From Nonomuraea soli (GTDB lineage: Bacteria; Actinomycetota; Actinomycetes; Streptosporangiales; Streptosporangiaceae), in assembly GCF_013761175.1 (NCBI RefSeq), contig NZ_JACDUR010000006.1, positions 186,001 to 250,000 on the forward strand: a DNA stretch of 64,000 nt, in the 5' to 3' direction. The notes beneath the pieces are model-generated. The model ran no database searches. It had not been told where the DNA came from and saw only the letters and a list, made by a program, of their open reading frames with translations. The position numbers and the translations under genes are program-made. Below are positions 33,562 to 40,444 of this stretch, piece after piece (the stretch's first letter is position 1; each line of letters starts with the position of its first letter).

Positions 33562-35688
33562 ATGCGGGCGCGAGAGGCGGACGCGGAGGGCTTCGTCGAG
33601 CGCGGCGGAGTCAAGATCCACTACGAGGTGTACGGCAGCGGCGGCCCGGCCATCCTGCTGCTGCCCGCCTGGACGGTGGTCCACAAGCGGATCTGGAAGA
33701 TGCAGGTGGCCTTCCTCTCCCGGCGTCACCGGGTCGTCGTCTACGACGGGCCGGGTAACGGCGGCTCCGACCGGCCTCTCGCGCCCTCCGCCTACGACCA
33801 GGCGGCGCAGGTCTGCTACGCCCTGGCGGTCATGGACGCGACCGGCCTGGACCGGGCCGTGCTCGTGGCCCTGTCGCGCGGGGCGAACTGGGCGCTCGAA
33901 CTGGCCGCCGAGCACCCTGACCGGGTGCTCGGCACGGTGCTCATCGCGCCTGCCGTACCCCTGGCCAAGCTCGGGCGGCCCGCCCTCGACGGGCCCGCTC
34001 CGGAGGTGGGGCCCTCGTCCGTGCGCGAGCTCGTGGCCGATCCCGCGTCGCACTGGGTGAAGTACAACCGCGACTACTGGAGGGCCGCGCACGAGGACTT
34101 CCTGTGGTTCTTCATGGGGCAGTGCTTCTCCGAGCCGCACTCCACCAAGGGCGTGGAGGATGGCGTGGCGTGGGGGCTGGAGACGACCGGGGCGGTGCTC
34201 GCGGCCGAGAGCCGCGCCGTACGGGCCACGGGGGAGCAGGTGCGCTCCTGGTGCGCGGCCGCGGCCGGTCCCGTGCTGGTCGTCCACGGCGACGACGACC
34301 ACGTGGTGCCGCCGGAGAACGGCCGTCTGGTGGCGGAGCTGGCCGGGGGACGGCTGGAGACGATCGCGGGAGGCGGGCACCTGCCGCAGCTGCGGGATCC
34401 CGTGCGGGTCAACCTGCTCATCGGCGAGTTCGCCGCGCGCTTGTCCGGCGAGGGCGCGGGGGTGCGCCGCTGGGAGCGGTGGACCCGGCGGGAGCGGCGG
34501 GTGCTGTACCTGTCGTCGCCCATCGGGCTCGGGCACGCCCGCCGCGACCTGGCGATCGCCCGTGAACTGCGGGCGCTGCGCCCCGGGGTGCGGATCGACT
34601 GGCTGGCCCAGGACCCGGTCACCCGGGCGCTGGAGGCGGCCGGGGAGCGGGTGCACCCGGCGAGCCGATGGCTGGCCGGCGAGTCGGCGCACATGGAGAG
34701 CGAGGCGGGCGAGCACGACCTGCACTGCTTCGAGGCGCTGCGGAGCATGGACGAGATCCTGCTGGCCAACTTCATGCTCTTCGACGAGGTGGTGCGCGAC
34801 GAGGCCTACGACCTGGTGGTGGCCGACGAGGCGTGGGAGGTGGACCACTTCCTGCACGACAACCCCGAGCTGAAGCGATTCGCGTACGCGTGGCTGACGG
34901 ACTTCGTGGGGGTGCTGCCGATGCCGGGCGGCGGAGAACGGGAGGCGCTGGTGGCGGCCGACCACAACACGGAGATGATCAGGCGGGTGGAGAGGTTCCC
35001 GTGGCTGCGCGACCGGGCGGTCTTCGTGGGCGATCCCGAGGACGTCGTGGAGGCCCGGTTCGGCCCTGGCCTGCCGGGGATCCGCGAGTGGACGGCCGAG
35101 CACTTCCGGTTCTCCGGGTATGTCACGGGCTTCGGGGAACAGGTGGAGGACCGCGAGGCGTTGCGGGCCCGGCTCGGATACGAGCCCGGCGAGCCCGTGT
35201 GCGTCGTCAGCGTCGGCGGCTCGGGCGTCGGCGCCGGCCTGCTCGCCAGGGTCGCCGCGGCCTACCCCGAGGTCGCCCGCCGCGTCCCCGGCCTGCGCAT
35301 GGTCGTCGTCACAGGACCCAGGATCGACCCGTCGCGCGTCGCCCGCCGCCCCGGCCTGGACGTGCGCGCCTACGTGCCCGACCTGCACCTGCACCTGGCC
35401 GCCTGCGACCTGGCCGTCGTGCAGGGCGGCCTGACGACCTGCATGGAGCTGACCGCGTCCGCGCGCCCCTTCGTCTACGTGCCGCTGCGCAACCACTTCG
35501 AGCAGCAGTTCCACGTCGCCCACCGGCTGCGCAGGCACCGCGCGGGACGTCGGCTCGACTACGCGGAGCTCGCGCCCGACCTGCTGGCCGAGATCGTCGC
35601 CACGGAGCTGGGGCGCGAGGTGGACTACCGCCCGGTGCCGGGCGACGGCGCCGCGAGAGCAGCCGGCCTGCTCGCCGACCTGCTCTGA
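33562..35688 (+). CDS. fused alpha/beta hydrolase - GT-B glycosyltransferase
   Basis: 708 aa, two enzymes in one chain. Residues about 10-295 are an alpha/beta hydrolase: oxyanion region LLLPAWTVVHKRIW, nucleophile LVALSRGANWALELA (Ser in ALSRG, an A replacing the first G of GxSxG), acid VVHGDDDHVVPPENG and histidine GGGHLPQLRDP. From about 313 a GT-B glycosyltransferase starts (RVLYLSSPIGLGHARRDLAI). Its donor-side motif VVQGGLTTCMELTASARPF (near 618-636) has Gln in place of the usual His of the HGG motif. No stop or frameshift separates the halves. It lies 2 bp after the methyltransferase, under the presumed control of the BTAD regulator. A glycosylated, methylated metabolite is the natural inference. 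Confidence 0.85.
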   Translation: MRAREADAEGFVERGGVKIHYEVYGSGGPAILLLPAWTVVHKRIWKMQVAFLSRRHRVVVYDGPGNGGSDRPLAPSAYDQAAQVCYALAVMDATGLDRAVLVALSRGANWALELAAEHPDRVLGTVLIAPAVPLAKLGRPALDGPAPEVGPSSVRELVADPASHWVKYNRDYWRAAHEDFLWFFMGQCFSEPHSTKGVEDGVAWGLETTGAVLAAESRAVRATGEQVRSWCAAAAGPVLVVHGDDDHVVPPENGRLVAELAGGRLETIAGGGHLPQLRDPVRVNLLIGEFAARLSGEGAGVRRWERWTRRERRVLYLSSPIGLGHARRDLAIARELRALRPGVRIDWLAQDPVTRALEAAGERVHPASRWLAGESAHMESEAGEHDLHCFEALRSMDEILLANFMLFDEVVRDEAYDLVVADEAWEVDHFLHDNPELKRFAYAWLTDFVGVLPMPGGGEREALVAADHNTEMIRRVERFPWLRDRAVFVGDPEDVVEARFGPGLPGIREWTAEHFRFSGYVTGFGEQVEDREALRARLGYEPGEPVCVVSVGGSGVGAGLLARVAAAYPEVARRVPGLRMVVVTGPRIDPSRVARRPGLDVRAYVPDLHLHLAACDLAVVQGGLTTCMELTASARPFVYVPLRNHFEQQFHVAHRLRRHRAGRRLDYAELAPDLLAEIVATELGREVDYRPVPGDGAARAAGLLADLL

Positions 35689-35726
35689 CTCCGTTTCGGC
35701 GATCTACTACCGGGCAGCCGGGAGTG

Positions 35727-37160
35727 ATGGCTGATCTGTCCCGTGTGGCCATCAGGAGCCCCAAACAACGATGGCGGCTCCCGATCACCGAGTTCCTGCT
35801 GACCCCTCTGGCGATGGTGCTCGGCTTCGTCGCCCTGGCCGCCGTGGCCACCCTCGTCGACTTCTGGTCCACGGCCTGGCCGGAGCACGTGCGCGACTGG
35901 CTGGCCAGGCTCTTCCCGCACGAGAACCTCCTGCGCATGCTGGGCGTGATCGCCACCGGCCTGGTGACCGTGACCACGCTGACGCTCTCCGCGCTCCTGG
36001 TCGCGATCTCGCACACCTCCACGACGGTGGCGCCGGTCGTGTTCGACCAGTTCCTGCGCCGCAAGGCCAACCAGGCCTACTTCGGCTACGTGGCCGGGTG
36101 CGCGACCTACACCTACCTCGTCATGGCGGTCGCCCGGCCCACGTGGGCGGGGGTGGGCCCGCTGCTGGCCATCGCCCTGGCCGCGGGTGCGCTCGTCCTG
36201 CTGATCTTCATGGCCTATCTGATGATCGACCAGATGCGCCCCACGACGGTCGTGCGCTCCATCCAGGACCGGGCCGGGCAGGCGCGCGAGAGGCAGTACC
36301 CGCTGCTGGCCCGGTGCCGCCCGGTCGCCGAGGTGCGCGACGACAGACCCGAGACGGTCACGACCGAGTCGTCCGGCTACGTGGTCGACATCGTCGCCGC
36401 GCGGCTGGAGGCGCTGATGGCCAGGGTGGGCGACGGGGTCGAGGTGGCCTTCCAGGTGCGCATCGGCGACCTGCTCGCCTACGGCGACGGCGTGGTGCGC
36501 ATCCGCGGCGGCTCGCCCGAGCAGCGCAGGATCGCGGCGGCGGGCGTCCTCGACTGCGTGATCATCGACCGCACGCGCGACGCGGGCATCGATCCCGACT
36601 ACGCCATCGACCAGCTCGGCAACATCGCCTGGGCGGCGACGTCGTCGCGTCAGAACCCCGACGTGGCGCAGGCCGCCGTGGGCGCGCTGCGCGACCTGTC
36701 CGGCCGCTGGGCGGCCACCACCCTGCCCGCCGCCGAGGAGTACGGCGGGCGGCTCCCGGTCGTCTACGACGACGCGGTCCAGCGGAAGATCGTGGCGACG
36801 CTCGTGGACATCGTGGTCGTGAGCACCTCCTCACGCCAGCACCACACCTGCGCGACCGCGCTCGCGAGCCTCGCGGAGATCCTGCCCCAGCTGCAGGAGC
36901 ACGACAGGGAGGTGGCGGTGCGCAGCCTGGTGCGCGCCCTGCCCGCGGCCCTGGCGCACGTGGCCAGCGTGGAGCTCAGCCGGGCGCTGGCCAAGCTGCG
37001 GGCGGCCCTGGACGCCGTCGGCCACGAGGACCTGGCCGACCAGGTGCGGGCGATGGGCCCGCTGCTGGTGGACAAGGGCGGCCTGGTCGACGAGCAGGAC
37101 CTGATCGACCAGTTCGACGACCCCGACCTGACCGGTCCCCGCCCGTTCAGATTCCGCTAG
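35727..37160 (+). CDS. DUF2254-family integral membrane protein
   Basis: 477 aa. Four membrane helices lie in the first 170 residues (FLLTPLAMVLGFVALAAVATL; LGVIATGLVTVTTLTLSALL; AYFGYVAGCATYTYLVMAVA; LLAIALAAGALVLLIFMAYL, each written in part). A large cytoplasmic domain follows, with the conserved SGYVVDIVAARLEAL and GILDCVIIDRTRD-like region (here GVLDCVIIDRTRDAG). The family's function is unknown. The ATG at 35727 or the GTG immediately before it could start translation. It is 38 bp after the fusion gene and may be read from its operon. Confidence 0.88.
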   Translation: MADLSRVAIRSPKQRWRLPITEFLLTPLAMVLGFVALAAVATLVDFWSTAWPEHVRDWLARLFPHENLLRMLGVIATGLVTVTTLTLSALLVAISHTSTTVAPVVFDQFLRRKANQAYFGYVAGCATYTYLVMAVARPTWAGVGPLLAIALAAGALVLLIFMAYLMIDQMRPTTVVRSIQDRAGQARERQYPLLARCRPVAEVRDDRPETVTTESSGYVVDIVAARLEALMARVGDGVEVAFQVRIGDLLAYGDGVVRIRGGSPEQRRIAAAGVLDCVIIDRTRDAGIDPDYAIDQLGNIAWAATSSRQNPDVAQAAVGALRDLSGRWAATTLPAAEEYGGRLPVVYDDAVQRKIVATLVDIVVVSTSSRQHHTCATALASLAEILPQLQEHDREVAVRSLVRALPAALAHVASVELSRALAKLRAALDAVGHEDLADQVRAMGPLLVDKGGLVDEQDLIDQFDDPDLTGPRPFRFR

Positions 37161-37182
37161 CCATGCGTTCGGCCGGGCACGA

Positions 37183-37293
37183 CTAGCGCACGCGGACGCG
37201 GGTCTTGCCGCACACCCCGCACTCCTGGACGACGACCTTGCCGATCTGCTCGATCGTCACCCAGCGGTGGCGCAGGTGCGGCAGGACCTTCAC
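37183..37293 (-). CDS. 36-aa CxxC peptide downstream of msrB
   Basis: A short frame, GTG at 37293 to TAG at 37183, encodes VKVLPHLRHRWVTIEQIG, then KVVVQECGVCGKTRVRVR. One CxxC motif in a very basic peptide suggests a half zinc ribbon or nucleic-acid-binding peptide. The residue composition is protein-like and unlike a shadow frame. It follows msrB on the same strand after 50 bp that contain a small palindrome. No clear ribosome site is seen, so its translation is uncertain. Confidence 0.4.
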   Translation of the reverse strand: MKVLPHLRHRWVTIEQIGKVVVQECGVCGKTRVRVR

Positions 37294-37295
37294 GT

Positions 37296-37310
37296 GCGGG
37301 TTATACCCGC
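37296..37310. promoter_or_regulatory. short palindrome between msrB and the CxxC peptide
   Basis: GCGGGT-TAT-ACCCGC is a perfect 6-bp inverted repeat with a 3-bp centre, placed 3 bp before the start of the 36-aa frame and 34 bp after the msrB stop. It could be an operator for the small gene or a weak transcript-end hairpin. Confidence 0.4.
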
Positions 37311-37343
37311 CTCTGGCGATCGTTACGTGACGTCGCCAGGTGA

Positions 37344-37748
37344 TCACTCTGCCGTGGGCTCGAGACGCAACGAGACCGAGTTGATGCAGTACCTGTCGTC
37401 GGTGGGCGTGGAGTAGCCCTCACCGTGGAAGACGTGGCCGAGGTGGGAGTCGCACCTGGCGCAGCGCACCTCGGTGCGGACCATGCCGTGGCCGCGGTCC
37501 TCGATGAGCCTGACCGCCTCCGACTTCGACGGCTCGAAGAAGCTGGGCCAGCCGCAGTGCGAGTCGAACTTGGTCTCCGAGCGGAACAGCTCCGCGCCGC
37601 AGGCGCGGCAGGAGTAGACGCCCTCGGTCTTGGTGTCGACGTACTCGCCGGTGAAGGGCCGCTCGGTGCCCGCCTCGCGCAGTACGTGGAACTCTTCGGG
37701 TGTCAGCTGCACCCGCCATTCGGCGTCGGTCTTGACCACCTTGTCCAT
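37344..37748 (-). CDS. msrB: peptide-methionine (R)-S-oxide reductase
   Basis: 134 aa. It reduces methionine-R-sulfoxide in oxidised proteins. Two zinc-binding CxxC pairs are present (CRAC near 48 and CARC near 97), with the signature SHCGWPSFFEP and the catalytic cysteine in DRYCINSVSLRL near the C terminus. The length is typical. It is a single cytoplasmic gene with 463 bp of unassigned sequence upstream. Confidence 0.96.
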   Translation of the reverse strand: MDKVVKTDAEWRVQLTPEEFHVLREAGTERPFTGEYVDTKTEGVYSCRACGAELFRSETKFDSHCGWPSFFEPSKSEAVRLIEDRGHGMVRTEVRCARCDSHLGHVFHGEGYSTPTDDRYCINSVSLRLEPTAE

Positions 37749-38211
37749 AAGACCAGCCTACGGTGTCCGCAAAAAGAGATCTCCGCGGGACAAGCATCCA
37801 TTCTGGGGTGATTCTGCGTCTTTATCGTCATGGGGGGTGTCATCGCCTTCCAGCAAAGGGGTACGGCCAGACCGCGGTTCACCTCTTCGGCACAGCCCAC
37901 GCCCGTGCTGGAGCCGAGGGTGATCAGGAGGCCGGCCGGGCGACGCGCCAGCGTCCGGAATCGGCCGAGACAGCGGAGTGGCCGGATGGGTCCGCCCGTC
38001 GAGCCCCGGTCCCGCCACTGTGCGGCTCCGGGCGGACCACCCCGATCCCTCAAGGGCTGACCATGGCAGCCTCGCGACGGCCGCGTGCGCAACACCGTGG
38101 TGTCGACAGGCGGCAACCGCCCCTCCGTGTCCTGCGCAGCGGTGGTGAACAAGAAGGTCAAGCTACGTGAGAAGCCCGTTCTGCGATGATCCGAGGGGGT
38201 AGGTTCTTGCC
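37749..38211. other. 463-bp gap with no supported gene
   Basis: This stretch separates msrB and the LigD-type polymerase gene, which are divergent. Several short frames are open on both strands, but none shows a family motif, a ribosome site or protein-like composition. It must hold both promoters. Fragments resembling parts of a cobalamin riboswitch occur, but in the wrong order. I see no tRNA, terminator or repeat in it. Confidence 0.5.
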
Positions 38212-39207
38212 ATGGCCTCGCCGTACATTGAGCTCGAAGTCGGACAGCGCACCGTCAAGGTGACCAACCCCGACAAGGTGTACTTCCCGGAGATCGGGGT
38301 GACCAAGCGGGAGCTGGTCGAGTACTACGTCAGCGTGGGCGAGGGCGCCCTGCGCGCGATGAAGGACCGCCCGACCAACCTCAAGCGCCACCCCGACGGC
38401 ATCCACACCGAGGCGATCTACCAGAAGCGCATGCCGCCCAAGCATCCCGACTGGCTGGAGACGGTCACCGTGCGCTTCCCGAGCGGCCGCACGGCCGACT
38501 CGCTGAAGGTCACCGAGGTGGCGGCGATCGCCTACTGCGCCAACCTGGGCACCGTCGACTTCCACCCGTGGCAGGTGCGCGCCGCCGACGTCGAGCACCC
38601 CGACGAGCTGCGCGTCGACCTCGACCCGCAGCCGGGCCTGAGCTTCGACACGGTGCGCGAGGCCGCGTTCCTCTGCCGCGACGTACTCGGTGAGCTGGGC
38701 ATCACCGGCTATCCCAAGACCTCGGGCAGCCGCGGCGTGCACGTCAACATCCGCATCGAGCCGCGCTGGGACTTCATCCAGGTACGGCACGCGGGCATCG
38801 CCCTGGCCAGGGCCATCGCCGACCGCGCCCCCGACCTGGTCACCACGGCCTGGTGGAAGGAGGAGCGGGGCGACCGGGTCTTCATCGACTTCAACCAGAA
38901 CGCCCGCGACCGCACGGTGGTCGCCGCCTACTCGGTGCGTGCCAAGCCCAACGGCCAGGTTTCCACGCCGGTCACGTGGGAGGAACTGGCCGACGTGAAT
39001 CCCGAGGACCTGACGATCCGCACCGTGCCCGCCCGTTTCGCCGAGCTGGGCGACGTGCACGCCTCGATCGACGACCGGGCGTTCTCGATCGAGCCGCTGC
39101 TGGAGTGGTACGACAAGGACGAGCGGGGCGACATGCCCTACCCGCCCAACTATCCGAAGATGCCGGGCGAGCCAAAGCGGGTGCAGCCCAGCAAGGCGCG
39201 CGACTGA
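38212..39207 (+). CDS. LigD-type primase-polymerase (stand-alone NHEJ polymerase domain)
   Basis: 331 aa archaeo-eukaryotic primase-like polymerase. Motifs seen are VTNPDKVYFPE at the N terminus, LRVDLDPQPG with the two metal aspartates (DLD), TSGSRGVHVNIRIEP and the third aspartate in RVFIDFNQNARDRT. This is the polymerase domain of bacterial LigD as a separate protein, like the PolD proteins of mycobacteria. It fills gaps with ribonucleotides during end-joining or repair. The start is the ATG after GTTCTTGCC. An ATP-dependent ligase of the LigD/LigC type lies 6.6 kb away; no Ku gene is in the window. Confidence 0.92.
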   Translation: MASPYIELEVGQRTVKVTNPDKVYFPEIGVTKRELVEYYVSVGEGALRAMKDRPTNLKRHPDGIHTEAIYQKRMPPKHPDWLETVTVRFPSGRTADSLKVTEVAAIAYCANLGTVDFHPWQVRAADVEHPDELRVDLDPQPGLSFDTVREAAFLCRDVLGELGITGYPKTSGSRGVHVNIRIEPRWDFIQVRHAGIALARAIADRAPDLVTTAWWKEERGDRVFIDFNQNARDRTVVAAYSVRAKPNGQVSTPVTWEELADVNPEDLTIRTVPARFAELGDVHASIDDRAFSIEPLLEWYDKDERGDMPYPPNYPKMPGEPKRVQPSKARD

Positions 39208-39226
39208 CCGAATTTCACTTCGGTCA
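39205..39226 (+). terminator. hairpin at the 3' end of the polymerase gene
   Basis: TGACCGAA pairs with TTCGGTCA across a 6-nt loop (TTTCAC), overlapping the stop codon of the LigD-type polymerase. An AT-rich run follows. It may act as a weak terminator, or as an operator for the next gene. Confidence 0.4.
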
Positions 39227-39268
39227 CATTACTTGACGCTCGGTCCAATAGTCGCTTGGCTCACAACC

Positions 39269-39766
39269 ATGCGACGATTAGCGGCCGCCGGAGCGGTGAC
39301 GGCCTTCGTCATCGGCGGCCTGAACCTGGCCCTCGGCATCGGCATCGCCTCGGCCGAGACCACCGGACGCGCTCCGCTGGCGAGCGCCACCTGCCTGATC
39401 CCGCTGCTGCCGTGCGACAGCGCATCCGGCGGGGGCGTGCACCCGGACGACCCGTGGCAGCCACCGGCGCAGGATCCGGGGTCGATCCCGCCCAACCCGT
39501 TCGAGAGCTGGTCGGACGCCCCGGCGCCGCAGGATTCCTGGTCGAGTGCCCCGGGCGAGACCGCGTCCGGCGATCCCGAGCCGACGAACCCGTGGAAGCC
39601 CGTCGACGAGGGCAAGCACAAGGTGCCCGACGGCGCGCCCCAGACGGGCGGCGGCGGCCTGGCGCCCGAGAGCCCGACCTGGCCGTTCGTGGTCGGCGCG
39701 AGCGGGCTGCTGGCCGGTGCGGGCCTGGCCGGATTCGCGGTGCGGCGGCGCCGGGGCGACGCCTAG
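39269..39766 (+). CDS. cell-wall-sorted surface protein, probable sortase substrate
   Basis: 165 aa. A signal peptide (1-30, ending IASAE) is followed by a small Pro/Asp/Trp-rich, probably disordered region with two cysteines (CLIPLLPC). A C-terminal sorting signal consists of APQTGGGG (an LPxTG-like pentapeptide APQTG), a hydrophobic helix (WPFVVGASGLLAGAGLAGFA) and the basic tail VRRRRGDA. The next gene is a class F sortase with no gap, so this is its natural substrate. The function of the displayed part is unknown. The start is the ATG at the signal peptide; a longer in-frame start upstream would destroy the signal. Confidence 0.75.
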   Translation: MRRLAAAGAVTAFVIGGLNLALGIGIASAETTGRAPLASATCLIPLLPCDSASGGGVHPDDPWQPPAQDPGSIPPNPFESWSDAPAPQDSWSSAPGETASGDPEPTNPWKPVDEGKHKVPDGAPQTGGGGLAPESPTWPFVVGASGLLAGAGLAGFAVRRRRGDA

Positions 39767-40444
39767 GTGGCTCAGCCACCCGGCCACAAGCTCATCCTCA
39801 CCGGCGCGGCCGTCGTCTCCGTGGCCGGGGCGGTGCTGATCGCCTTCGGTGTCACCGGCCTGCTCAGCCCGGGCGAGGGTGAGAGCGTGCGAACGACCGC
39901 GCCGTCCTCCCCGGCGGCGCGGCGGCCGCTCAAGACCTTCGACGTACCCGAGGGTGTGATCGCCGGGCCCATGAAGGCCGCCAGGCCCACCGGCGTCTAC
40001 ATCCCGGCCATCGGCGTGGCCGCTCCCCTGATGGAACTCGGCCTGGACCGCGCGGGCGCGATCGAGAACCCGCCGCTGCACGAGCCGAACCTCGCCGGCT
40101 GGTACCGCTACGGCCCGGTGCCCGGCCAGCGCGGAGCCGCGGTGATCACCGGGCACCTCGACACCAAGTCCGGGCCCGCCGTCTTCGCCGCGCTGCGCGA
40201 GCTCAAGAAGGGCGACCAGGTCCAGGTGGTGCGCGCCGACCGGTCGGTGGCCGTGTTCGTGGTCGACCGGATCGAGCACACACCCAAGGACTCCTTCCCG
40301 GCCGGGAAGGTGTACGGCAAGGTCGGCTACCCGGCTCTTCGCCTCGTGACGTGCGGCGGGGCCTTCGACCGGACGGCGGGCAGCTACCGCGACAACACGA
40401 TCGTCTACGCCCACCTGGCGCTGGCCCACCGCCCGAAGTCCTAG
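39767..40444 (+). CDS. class F sortase
   Basis: 225 aa transpeptidase. It has an N-terminal membrane anchor (about 9-32) and an extracytoplasmic sortase domain with the catalytic histidine in VITGHLDTKSG (His130), the cysteine in LRLVTCGG (Cys196) and the arginine in FDRTAGSYRDN. The TLxTC motif appears as LVTC. Class F sortases attach proteins to peptidoglycan in actinobacteria. The GTG start follows the substrate gene's stop directly, with no spacing, so the pair is co-translated. Confidence 0.9.
   Translation: MAQPPGHKLILTGAAVVSVAGAVLIAFGVTGLLSPGEGESVRTTAPSSPAARRPLKTFDVPEGVIAGPMKAARPTGVYIPAIGVAAPLMELGLDRAGAIENPPLHEPNLAGWYRYGPVPGQRGAAVITGHLDTKSGPAVFAALRELKKGDQVQVVRADRSVAVFVVDRIEHTPKDSFPAGKVYGKVGYPALRLVTCGGAFDRTAGSYRDNTIVYAHLALAHRPKS

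Noticed and set aside
37920..38030. Cobalamin-riboswitch-like pieces: ATCAGGAGGCCGGCC and TCCCGCCACTGTG
   Set aside because: The box-like element comes before, not after, the CCACTGTG core, and the expected paired stems are missing. The neighbouring genes are not B12-related.
37703..38161. Minus-strand frames in the gap upstream of msrB
   Set aside because: No family motif, no ribosome site and low-complexity composition; different frames overlap each other.
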